Source: Gemmatimonadota bacterium (GTDB taxonomy: Bacteria; Gemmatimonadota; Gemmatimonadetes; Gemmatimonadales; GWC2-71-9). Taken from it: 49,601 bases of DNA. The first letter of the stretch is position 1, and each line of letters begins with the position of its first letter. The DNA lies in contig JAOTWJ010000007.1 of NCBI GenBank assembly GCA_029862925.1, forward strand, positions 1 to 49,601. Reading direction: 5' to 3'. The notes under the pieces were generated by a model, which was given only the letters and a program-made list of their open reading frames with translations, did not search any database and was not told the origin of the DNA. A program made the position numbers and the translations under genes. Positions 35,599-45,253 of this stretch are shown here, piece after piece.

Positions 35599-36426
35599 CT
35601 ATCCGGATCCGAGGCCCGGGTACACCTCCGGGCGACGGTGACGCCAGAACAGGGTTCGGGCGGGGGAGGCAGCGCATTCCGCCAGGTCCAGATCGACGAC
35701 CACGAGGTCGTTCTCGAGGCGCTTGCCGCGCGCGATCACCGCGCCGTTGGGCGCGCTCACGAACGACTCCCCCGCAAACGTGAGCCGCTCCTCCGCCCCC
35801 ACCCGATTGCAGAGCGCGGCGAAGTAGCCGTTCTGAAACGCGGCCGTGCGCACTTCGGCCTCGTACATGCCCTCCGGCCACTCGTCGAGGCCGCCCGCCT
35901 GGGGGATGACCACGAGTTCCGCACCCGCGAGGCCGAGCGCCCGCATGTATTCAGGGTAGTGTCGGTCGTAGCAGATCGCGACGCCCACGCGTCCCACGCG
36001 GGTCTCGTACACCGGTGCACCACGGTCGCCCGGATCGTAATAGGCCTGCTCGTGGAAGCACGCGTAGTCGGTGATGTGGACCATGCGCGTGATGCCGAGC
36101 AGCGTCCCGTCGGCGTCGAACACCGGCGAGGTGTCGTAGTGCTTGCCAGCCGCGGCCTCGTACTGGTTGAACACCGTCACGAGCCCGCGGTCCGCGGCCT
36201 TGGCGGCGATCCGATCGCTCGTGGGACCGGGGATGGGCTCGGCCAGTTCCCGCGCGCCGGCATGGCGTTCCCACTGCGGGAAGAACCGCAACAGGGCCAA
36301 CTCCGGGAAGGCGACGAGCCCGGCCCCGAGGTCGGCGGCTGCGTCCATGGTCGCGAGCGCCCGCTCGAGGTTCCGCGCGGGATCTCGCCCCGCTGCTACC
36401 TGGGCCAAGGCGAGGCGGACGGTCAC
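35599..36426 (-). CDS. Carbon-nitrogen hydrolase (nitrilase superfamily) lacking the catalytic lysine
   Basis: This 275-residue protein has the nitrilase-superfamily core. E42 lies in FPEL, the second glutamate E126 in CFHEQAYY and nucleophile C152 in AICYDRHYPEY; the C-terminal FWRHRRPEVYP is as in N-carbamoylputrescine / beta-ureidopropionase-like members. At the lysine position (R-K-M-H in N-carbamoylputrescine amidohydrolases) it reads ITRMVHITD, so K is replaced by M115. Without the lysine, amide hydrolysis by the known mechanism should fail, so it may be an altered or non-catalytic member. The GTG start overlaps the methyltransferase stop (GTGA). Confidence 0.85.
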   Translation of the reverse strand: MTVRLALAQVAAGRDPARNLERALATMDAAADLGAGLVAFPELALLRFFPQWERHAGARELAEPIPGPTSDRIAAKAADRGLVTVFNQYEAAAGKHYDTSPVFDADGTLLGITRMVHITDYACFHEQAYYDPGDRGAPVYETRVGRVGVAICYDRHYPEYMRALGLAGAELVVIPQAGGLDEWPEGMYEAEVRTAAFQNGYFAALCNRVGAEERLTFAGESFVSAPNGAVIARGKRLENDLVVVDLDLAECAASPARTLFWRHRRPEVYPGLGSG

Positions 36427-37128
36427 GGCCGCTCGCCCATGGTGAGCAGCGTTCCGTGGGTGACCTTCCAGTCGGGGGGGCCGTCGGACTCGGCCGGCTC
36501 GGGTTGCCGGATCCGTTCCTGCGACACGTGCACGAAACCGGCCCGCTCGAACGCGGCCTGCCAGCCCGCCTGGTCGAGCAGGGTCATCTCCACCCCGAGG
36601 TCATCAGGCCACGAGTGGCTGGCCACGTTCTCCCCGTAGAAGTCGACCGCGCACGCGAACCGCCCGCCGGGCACCAGCAAGTCGAGCGTCTCGCCGAGCG
36701 CGGCGTCGAGGTCGGGGAGGTAATAGAAGACCTCCATCGAGAAGATGGCGTCGAACAGGCCCACCGGGTTGCCGGTGCCGTCGGGCGCGAGCCCGGCCAG
36801 CCCACCGCGCGCGCCGAACATCGCCACCCGAAACTCGGTGTTGGGTAAACGGGCCGACAGGCGTTTGGCCAGCGCGATCATCTCCGGCGATACGTCGATT
36901 CCCACGACCCGGCCACCGGGAGCCGCGGCGGCGGCCCACCGCACCGCAGAGCCGTTGCCGCACCCGATGTCCAGAAACCTGGCGTCGCGCGCCAGCGCGA
37001 GCCGCTCCAGGGCCCGCCGGGCCACGGGCCAATGGCTGTCGGCCATGCGGTCCGCCCGGTCGCCCTGGGCCCACTCGTCGAATACCGCCCGGACCCGGGC
37101 GACCCGGCGCTCAATGGAATCGGCGCCG

Positions 37129-37142
<14 letters not shown>
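36423..37142 (-). CDS. Class I SAM-dependent methyltransferase
   Basis: This 239-residue Rossmann-fold enzyme has motif I FLDIGCGNGSAVRWA, motif II VVGIDVSPEMI and the post-I acidic end of strand 2. FDAIFSMEVFYYLPDLDAAL (motif IV) and LLVPGGRFACAVDFYGEN follow. It fits the Methyltransf_11/25 small-molecule class. A TTG start at 37142 is chosen: GGAGG lies 4 bases upstream and the start overlaps the kinase gene by 14 bases. It overlaps the nitrilase-like gene by 4 bases. The acceptor is unknown; a link to the kinase or to the nitrilase-like protein is suggested only by the coupling. Confidence 0.87.
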
Positions 37143-38898
<1,756 letters not shown>

Positions 38899-39021
38899 GA
38901 TGGGCCGGGCGCAGACATGGGTCCTGGAAAAGTAATCTCGATCGGCGGCGGGGGCGCTGGTCCCGTGCGGGCCCATCCCCCAGATTCCTCGGGGAACAGA
39001 CTCTCTTGCGGAGGTCGAACC

Positions 39022-39342
39022 ATGTCAGTGAGTCGTCGGGAGTTTACCGAAGTGGCAGCGCTCGCGGCCGTCCTGCCCCTGCTTGCCCGTCCCCGATCAT
39101 CCTCAGGGGAGCCGGCTGCCGCGCCGGCAGCCCCGGCCCAGCAAGAAGAACCGTCGGCCGAGGCCCGCGCGCTGGGGGCCTGGGTCCGGGCGCGCTACGG
39201 GGACCGGCTCACGGCCAACCAATACGCCGAGGTTGTGCAGGATATCGACGGCGCGCTCCGCCGCGCGGCGCGGCTCAACGCCCCCGCGCTCACGAACGCG
39301 GACGAACCGGACATGATCTTCCGCGCCTACCGGGGAGGCTGA
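39022..39342 (+). CDS. Small Tat-leader protein beside the amidase
   Basis: This 106-residue protein has a short twin-arginine leader (SRREF, then AALAAVLPLLA) and a Pro/Ala/Glu-rich linker. The helical end carries ARALGAWVRARYGDRLTANQYAEVVQDIDGALRRA. GGAGG lies 7 bases before the ATG. It ends 3 bases before the amidase start, so both are translated from one mRNA. The amidase itself has no leader. A partner or escort role for the amidase is possible but unproven; no family is recognised. Confidence 0.7.
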   Translation: MSVSRREFTEVAALAAVLPLLARPRSSSGEPAAAPAAPAQQEEPSAEARALGAWVRARYGDRLTANQYAEVVQDIDGALRRAARLNAPALTNADEPDMIFRAYRGG

Positions 39343-39345
39343 CCG

Positions 39346-40755
39346 ATGTACGACGACAGCATTGCCTTCCTGCCGGCTCGGGAACTGGGGCGGCGCCTGC
39401 ATGCCAAGCAGCTCTCTCCGATCGAGCTCGCCGAGACGTACCTGGCGCGGCTGGAACGGTGGGGACCGACGTTCAACTGCGTGGTGACCCTCACGCGCGA
39501 GCGTGCCCTGCGCGAGGCGCGTCGGGCAGAGCAGGAGATCATGCGTGGTCGGATCCGGGGACCGCTGCACGGCGTTCCGTACGGCGCCAAGGACCTGCTG
39601 GCCACCGCGGACTACCCCACGAGCTGGGGGGCGGCGCCGTATCGCGGCCAGCGGTTCGATCGGGACGCGACCGTCATTCAGCGACTCGAGGCGGCCGGTG
39701 CCGTGCTGGTGGCCAAGCTCGCCATGGTGGAGCTGGCCGGCGGCATGGGCTACAACCAGGCCAACGCGTCGTTCACCGGTCCGGGCATCACGCCGTGGAA
39801 CACGAAGTACTGGTCCGGTGGGTCGTCCAGCGGTTCCGGAGCGGCCGTTGCCGCCGGGCTCGTGCCGTTCGCCATCGGATCGGAGACGTGGGGCTCGATC
39901 ATGGCGCCCGCCACGTTTTGCGGCGTGTCGGGGCTGCGGCCCACGTACGGGCGGGTGAGTCGCCACGGGGCGATGGCCCTGTCGTGGTCCATGGACAAGC
40001 TCGGGTCCCTCTGCCGTACGGCGGACGACTGCGGGCTCGTGCTCGCGGCGATCGCCGGCGCCGATGCCGCCGATCCGAGCGCCGTCACGCAGCCGTACGC
40101 GTACCGGCCCGCTCGGCCTGCGGGGAGGCGCTGGCGGCTCGGGGTGCTGAAGGATGCGGCGACGGGTGCCCAGGAGGACGTGCGCCGGAATTTCGAGACC
40201 TCGCTCGAAGTCGTGCGTAACTTCGCCGACCTCGTCATGGACCTCGAGCTCCCCGACCTGCCGTTCGGCCAGGCGGCCGGAACGATCATCGATGCCGAAG
40301 GCGCGAGTGCCTTCGAGGACCTGATCCACGACGGGCGCGCGAACGAGCTTGCCGCTCCCGAAGACCGCACCGGCGGCTATTCCGGTCTCGTGGTACTGGC
40401 GAAGGACTACCTCAAGGCGCTGCGCCTGCGTCGCCAGATGGTGGTGGCGTTCGACGAGTTCCTGAAACCGCTGGACGGGATCGTCCATCCCACCCGCGCC
40501 ACGCCGGCCTATCCGCTCGACAAGCCGTTCCGCGAGGGCTGGCCCGGCGTGCGCGGCGGACCCGGACTGAGCGGGGCGGAAAATTTGTGCGGCACGCCGG
40601 GCATTGGGATTCCCAACGGGTTCGGCGTGGAGAACCTGCCCACCGGACTCCAGTTCAGCGCACGCGCGTTCGACGAGAACGTCGTGCTGACGCTCGCCGC
40701 CGAGTTTCAGCGCCGCACCGATTGGCACGCGCGGCGACCCCCGCTCGACGCGTGA
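39346..40755 (+). CDS. Amidase (amidase signature family)
   Basis: This 469-residue hydrolase of the amidase-signature family has a catalytic Ser-cisSer-Lys set. K82 lies in GAKDLL, the GGSSSGSGAAVAAG segment at 158-171 holds the cis-Ser, and nucleophile Ser184 lies in GSETWGSI. The usual SIR after the nucleophile is SIM here. C-terminal parts (FLKPLDGIVHPT, GTPGIGIPNGF, PTGLQF) match the family. It could cleave aryl or alkyl amides, as GatA-related enzymes do. GatB/GatC are absent, so a role in tRNA amidation is unlikely. It is coupled to the small Tat-leader gene. Confidence 0.92.
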   Translation: MYDDSIAFLPARELGRRLHAKQLSPIELAETYLARLERWGPTFNCVVTLTRERALREARRAEQEIMRGRIRGPLHGVPYGAKDLLATADYPTSWGAAPYRGQRFDRDATVIQRLEAAGAVLVAKLAMVELAGGMGYNQANASFTGPGITPWNTKYWSGGSSSGSGAAVAAGLVPFAIGSETWGSIMAPATFCGVSGLRPTYGRVSRHGAMALSWSMDKLGSLCRTADDCGLVLAAIAGADAADPSAVTQPYAYRPARPAGRRWRLGVLKDAATGAQEDVRRNFETSLEVVRNFADLVMDLELPDLPFGQAAGTIIDAEGASAFEDLIHDGRANELAAPEDRTGGYSGLVVLAKDYLKALRLRRQMVVAFDEFLKPLDGIVHPTRATPAYPLDKPFREGWPGVRGGPGLSGAENLCGTPGIGIPNGFGVENLPTGLQFSARAFDENVVLTLAAEFQRRTDWHARRPPLDA

Positions 40756-40798
40756 CGCCGCCGCTCCTGCCCGCCGACGTGCGAACGAAGCGGCCCCG

Positions 40799-43411
40799 CT
40801 GACTACCATCGTCGTCGTCCCGCATACGCACTGGGACCGCGAGTGGTACCTCCCGTTCGCGCGGTTCCGCCAGCGGCTCGTCCCCCTCGTCGACGATCTC
40901 CTGGATGCGCTCGACGCCGATCCCGCGCTGCGGTTTCATCTCGACGGCCAGATGGCGCTGATAGACGACTATCTCGACGTCCGGCCCGATGCGCACGCGC
41001 GGCTGAGCCGACTCGTCGACGACGACCGGCTGAGCATCGGGCCGTGGTACGTGCTCGCGGACGAGCTCCTGGCCGGGGGGGAGCCGCTGCTCCGCAACCT
41101 GCTGATGGGACGCCGCCGCGCCGCGGCGCTCGGTGGGTGGCTGCCGGTCGGCTACAGTCCGGACGCGTTCGGGCATCCGGCAACCCTGCCGAGTCTACTG
41201 CGCGGTTTCGGTATCTCGACGGCGCTGCTGTGGCGCGGCGCCGAGCCCGAGCCCGGGCGCGACCGGGATCTCTTCCGGTGGACGGCGCCCGACGGCGCGT
41301 CCGTGCTGGTGCACCATCTGCCCCCCGAGGGCTACGAGTACGGTGCCGAGCTGCCGGCCACGGTGGAGGCGCTGCGGCCTCGGTGGACCGCGCTGCGCGC
41401 CGTGCTCGAGCGGCGCGCGGTCACCTCGGTCCTGCTCGTGCTGAACGGTGCCGATCACCACGCGTTGCAACCCGATCTCCCAGCGGCGGTCGCGGCCCTG
41501 CGGTCGCTCGAGCCCGACGCGGAGGTCAGGATCGGTACACTCGCCGACTACTTTGCCGCGATCCGGAGCGCCGGGGGCGATCAGCCGACGGCGCCCGACC
41601 GGCGGGGCGAGCTACGCCACTCGCCGCGACATACGTGGGCGCTCCAGGGGGTGCATGCGACGCGCGCCGGGCTCAAGCGGCGGATCGCCGAAGGGGCCGC
41701 GTTGCTGACCCGCTGGGCGGAGCCGCAGGCGGCGCTCGCGGCCCTGGCGGGCGGCCGCGATCGCCGCGCGCTGCTGGAGGCTGCGTGGCGCGCGCACCTG
41801 CTGAACCTGTCACACGACGTGCTCGCCGGCTGTGTCGCGGATGCCGTCGCCGCCGACGCGGCGCGCCGCGCCGACCAGGTGATCGAGCAGGCCCGCGGGC
41901 TGCTGGACGACGCGCTGCACGAGCGGCTCGGCCAGGATCGGGTGCGGGCGCGCCGGGCGCCGGAGCAGTGGCAGCCGGCGCTCGTGCTCGTGAATCCGTC
42001 GCCCCACCCGCGGGCCGGGATCGTGGAGACCACCGTGACGGTGTTCGGCTCGCACGTGTCCGTCGGGCGGCCACCCAAGCCGGGGCCTGCCAGAGCCGGG
42101 CGCGTCGCGTTTCACCTGCGCGACGCCAGCGGTCGCGTGGTCCCGCACCAGGCGCTCGGCGCGTGGGAAGCGTACGAACGGCTGGACAGTGCTCGAGCCT
42201 ACCCCGACCAGGACCGTGTCTGGGCGACGCGCGTGGCCCTGTTGGCGCCGCAGGTGCCCGCGTTCGGCGTGCTGCGACTGGACCTTGCCGATCGGGCGGC
42301 CGGCGGTGCGATCTCCGATCCCGTCCGCGCCACGGCTCGGGCACTCCACGCCCCGTGGGGTCGCGTCGTGCCGTCGGCGGGCGGGTTTGCGGTGCAGCGA
42401 GGTTCAGCCGTGCTCGAAGGCGTCGGCGGGCTGGAGAGCGAACGGGATGCCGGCGATACCTACACGTTCGAGGCGGTTCCGGGGGATTCGGCCGCCCGGG
42501 CGCAATGGGGGGCGCCGCGCGTGGTCTGGCGGGGTCCGTTGGTGGCCGCCCTGGCGCGACCGTTCCGGATCGGCCGGCGCGTGCGCGGAACGCTGTTCCT
42601 GCGGATCGATGCCCGCAGCGATCTGGTGCGGCTGACCGTCGAGGGCGAGAACCTCCAGGGCGACCATCGGTGCCGCATGGTGCTGCCCGCGGGCCACGCC
42701 GGTGCGGTGACCGCCGACATGCCGTTTGGGCCGGTGACGCGAACGCCGAGGCGGCATGGGCCGCAGGTGGGCGACCGGGAGCGCCCGCCGCCGACGGCGC
42801 CGATGCACCGGTACGTCGCGGCGCCGCGGTGGACGCTGTACGCCCGCGGCCAGCACGAGTATGAGTGCCGACCGGGCGGCGACGTGGCCGTCACGCTGTT
42901 CCGAGCGGTCGGGGAACTGTCGCGGGACACCCTGCGCGCCCGGCCGGGGCACGCCGGCTGGCCCACGGCGACCCCCGAGGCGCAGGCGATCGGTCCGTTC
43001 CGGGTCGAACTCGCGCTGGCGCCCCGCGGCGCGGACGAGACGAGCCCAGGAGCGGACTGGGAGGCGGTCGAGCGGGCGGCCGAAACGTTCCACGCCCCCG
43101 TGATCGGGCGGATGCTGCGGTACGGGATCGCGGTTCCGCAAGCGGAGGCGGGGCCGGAGCTCTCCGGTGAAGGTCTCGTCTTCTCGGCTCTCAAACCGCG
43201 GGACGACGGTGAGGGCGTCGTCCTGCGGTGCGTCAACGTCACGCGCCAACGCGTGGCGGGGACCTGGCGTTGGCCGACCGCCATCACGCGCGCGCTCCGG
43301 GCCCGGCTCGACGAGACCGTGCTCGCCGAGCTCAAGCTCGGGCGCGACCGCCGCACGATCCGGTTCACGGCGGGTCCGCGGGAGATCGTGACGGTGGTGG
43401 TGGAGGTGTGA
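40799..43411 (+). CDS. GH38-type alpha-mannosidase (probable CTG start)
   Basis: This glycoside hydrolase has about 870 residues. The GH38 zinc and substrate motif HTHWDREWY (residues 9-17) opens the protein, followed by HLDGQ and the nucleophile segment SPDAFGHPATLPSLL (nucleophile D122). The rest is the helical bundle and C-terminal beta domains of GH38. The conserved frame has no ATG, GTG or TTG before ATG 40952, which would cut off HTHWDREWY. The first usable codon is CTG 40799, four codons before IVVVPHTHW, so a CTG start is inferred. A sequencing slip near 40780 is the alternative. No signal peptide is seen, so action is cytoplasmic on imported oligosaccharides. It is convergent with the DppC-like gene, 7 bases apart. 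Confidence 0.85.
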   Translation: MTTIVVVPHTHWDREWYLPFARFRQRLVPLVDDLLDALDADPALRFHLDGQMALIDDYLDVRPDAHARLSRLVDDDRLSIGPWYVLADELLAGGEPLLRNLLMGRRRAAALGGWLPVGYSPDAFGHPATLPSLLRGFGISTALLWRGAEPEPGRDRDLFRWTAPDGASVLVHHLPPEGYEYGAELPATVEALRPRWTALRAVLERRAVTSVLLVLNGADHHALQPDLPAAVAALRSLEPDAEVRIGTLADYFAAIRSAGGDQPTAPDRRGELRHSPRHTWALQGVHATRAGLKRRIAEGAALLTRWAEPQAALAALAGGRDRRALLEAAWRAHLLNLSHDVLAGCVADAVAADAARRADQVIEQARGLLDDALHERLGQDRVRARRAPEQWQPALVLVNPSPHPRAGIVETTVTVFGSHVSVGRPPKPGPARAGRVAFHLRDASGRVVPHQALGAWEAYERLDSARAYPDQDRVWATRVALLAPQVPAFGVLRLDLADRAAGGAISDPVRATARALHAPWGRVVPSAGGFAVQRGSAVLEGVGGLESERDAGDTYTFEAVPGDSAARAQWGAPRVVWRGPLVAALARPFRIGRRVRGTLFLRIDARSDLVRLTVEGENLQGDHRCRMVLPAGHAGAVTADMPFGPVTRTPRRHGPQVGDRERPPPTAPMHRYVAAPRWTLYARGQHEYECRPGGDVAVTLFRAVGELSRDTLRARPGHAGWPTATPEAQAIGPFRVELALAPRGADETSPGADWEAVERAAETFHAPVIGRMLRYGIAVPQAEAGPELSGEGLVFSALKPRDDGEGVVLRCVNVTRQRVAGTWRWPTAITRALRARLDETVLAELKLGRDRRTIRFTAGPREIVTVVVEV

Positions 43412-43418
43412 ACCGACG

Positions 43419-44270
43419 TCACCGCGCCGTCGGGTCCATGGCATCGCGGATCCCGTCTCCGACGAGATTGCATCCCACCACCGCCAAGGCCACAGCCAGG
43501 CCGGGGAACGTGGCGATCCACGGGGCCTGCACCAAGGCGTCCCGGCCGCTCGCGATCATGTTCCCCCAGGACGGCGTGGGGGCGGGGATGCCGAGACCGA
43601 GAAAGGCCAGCCCCGCTTCGAGCGTGATGGCATTGCCGACGCCCAGCGCGGTGGCGACGATCACGGGGGTGAGGGCGTTAGGGAGCAGGTGGCGCACCAG
43701 GAGCCGGACGGGCGAGCTGCCGGCTGCGCGCGCGGCATCGGCGTAGGGTCGGCCGAGCACGCCAAGCACTTCCGCCCGGGCGAGCCGCGCCACCGGCATC
43801 CACCCTGTGAGCGCAAGGACGAGCACCACGAGCGGTGCGCTGGGTGAGAGCAAGGCGACGAGCGCGAGCAGCAGGACGAGGCGGGGCAGCGCCAGCGCCG
43901 CGTCGGTCGCCGCCATGAGCACCCGCTCGACGGCGCCGCGGAACAGCGCGGCGAAGGCGCCGATCGCGGTCCCGATGACGGCGGCGAGCACGGCAGCCAG
44001 GACGCCGACGGCGAGCGAGATCCGCGCGCCGTACGCGAGTCGGCTCAGGAGGTCGCGGCCCAGCTGGTCGGTGCCGAGCCAGCGCACCGCGCCGTCGGGC
44101 CCGGCGGCCAGCGGCGCGAGGAACCGGGTGCGGAGGATGTCGGGCTGTGCCAGCGGGTCGTGCGGCACGATCCAGGGCGCGAGCAGACCCGCCAGGGCGA
44201 ACGCGCCCAGGATCGCGCCGCCGGCCAGGACCCGTCGGTCGCGCAGGGCGAACCGCAGGCTCGCGGTCAT
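43419..44270 (-). CDS. Oligopeptide/oligosaccharide ABC permease, DppC-like
   Basis: This 283-residue permease has an N-terminal helix (GGAILGAFALAGLLAPWIVP), the DppC-type WLGTDQLGRDLLSRLAYGARISL segment and an EAA-like loop DAARAAGSSPVRLLVRHLLPN. The last segments end LVGDGIRDAMDPTAR, typical of DppC/OppC. The ATG at 44270 overlaps the stop of the DppB-like gene (ATGA). It has no ATPase gene beside it in this window. In glycan loci such permeases often move oligosaccharides rather than peptides (inference). Confidence 0.92.
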   Translation of the reverse strand: MTASLRFALRDRRVLAGGAILGAFALAGLLAPWIVPHDPLAQPDILRTRFLAPLAAGPDGAVRWLGTDQLGRDLLSRLAYGARISLAVGVLAAVLAAVIGTAIGAFAALFRGAVERVLMAATDAALALPRLVLLLALVALLSPSAPLVVLVLALTGWMPVARLARAEVLGVLGRPYADAARAAGSSPVRLLVRHLLPNALTPVIVATALGVGNAITLEAGLAFLGLGIPAPTPSWGNMIASGRDALVQAPWIATFPGLAVALAVVGCNLVGDGIRDAMDPTAR

Positions 44271-45253
44271 CGGCGGAGCCGCGGGTCCACCGCGGCGTAC
44301 AGCAGATCGGCGAGCAGGTTGCCAAGCACCACCAGGGCGCCGAACACCGCGGTGGCGGCCATGACCACCGGGTAGTCGCGGGCGGACACGGCGCCCACCA
44401 GCTCGCGGCCCATGCCCGGCCACGCGAAGATGACCTCGACGAACACGGTGCCGGAAAACAGGGCGGGAAGCGACAGGCCGAGCAAGGTGACGACCGGAAG
44501 CAGGGCGCTGCGCAGCACGTGCCGCCGCACCACGGTGGGCGTGGGAAGGCCTTTCGCGATCGCCGTCCGCACGTAGTCCTGCTGGCGCACGTCGATCGCG
44601 GCGCCCCGCACATAGCGTGCGGTGCCCGCGATGCCGAGAAGGCTCAGGGTCGTGAGCGGCAGGACCAGGTGCTCCAAGCGATCGAGCAGGCGTTGGCCGG
44701 GAGTCAGGAAGTCCGCGTCCAGCCCCGCGGCGCCCATCGCCGGGAACTGGAGCCAGGCCGGCCAGCCGAACCGGGCGGCGCCGTAGGCGAAGACCAGCAC
44801 CAGAATCAGGGCGAGCCAGTAGCTCGGCATCCCGTACACGAAGAGCGTCAGCACGGTGAGGGCGGTGTCCAGCGGCCGGGCCCGCTTTACCGCCTGCACC
44901 AATCCGACGATTATCCCCCCGAGGTAGGTCAGCAGCAGCGAGGCGCCCGAGAGGAGCAGCGTGTACGGGACGGCGTCCGCGAGGACGCGGGTGACGGGGC
45001 GCTGCTGCGCGAGGCTCGTGCCCCAGTCGCCGCGGACGATGGTGCCGAGCCACGTCACGTAGCGGGCGGGGAGCGGCCGGTCGAGGCCCAGGGCCCGGCG
45101 TGCCGCCTCGAGGTCGGCGGCTCCGGCCCCGGGGCCGACCCATAACTGCGCCGGATCGCCCGGTGCGAGATTCAGCAGCAGAAAGGTCACGGTGACGACC
45201 GCGAACACGAGGCCCACGCCCGTGAACAACCGGACCAGCGTCCGACGCAGCAT
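44267..45253 (-). CDS. Oligopeptide/oligosaccharide ABC permease, DppB-like
   Basis: This 328-residue permease has an N-terminal helix (LVRLFTGVGLVFAVVTVTFLLLN), APGDPAQLW, RYVTWLGTIVRGDWGTSL and the DppB hallmark DYVRTAIAKGLPTPTVVRRHVLRSALLPVVT EAA region. ATG 45253 is preferred; the next in-frame start upstream is 45292, well inside the divergent gene. With ATG 45253 the two divergent genes use the two strands of one CATG as start codons. It pairs with the DppC-like permease. Confidence 0.9.
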   Translation of the reverse strand: MLRRTLVRLFTGVGLVFAVVTVTFLLLNLAPGDPAQLWVGPGAGAADLEAARRALGLDRPLPARYVTWLGTIVRGDWGTSLAQQRPVTRVLADAVPYTLLLSGASLLLTYLGGIIVGLVQAVKRARPLDTALTVLTLFVYGMPSYWLALILVLVFAYGAARFGWPAWLQFPAMGAAGLDADFLTPGQRLLDRLEHLVLPLTTLSLLGIAGTARYVRGAAIDVRQQDYVRTAIAKGLPTPTVVRRHVLRSALLPVVTLLGLSLPALFSGTVFVEVIFAWPGMGRELVGAVSARDYPVVMAATAVFGALVVLGNLLADLLYAAVDPRLRR

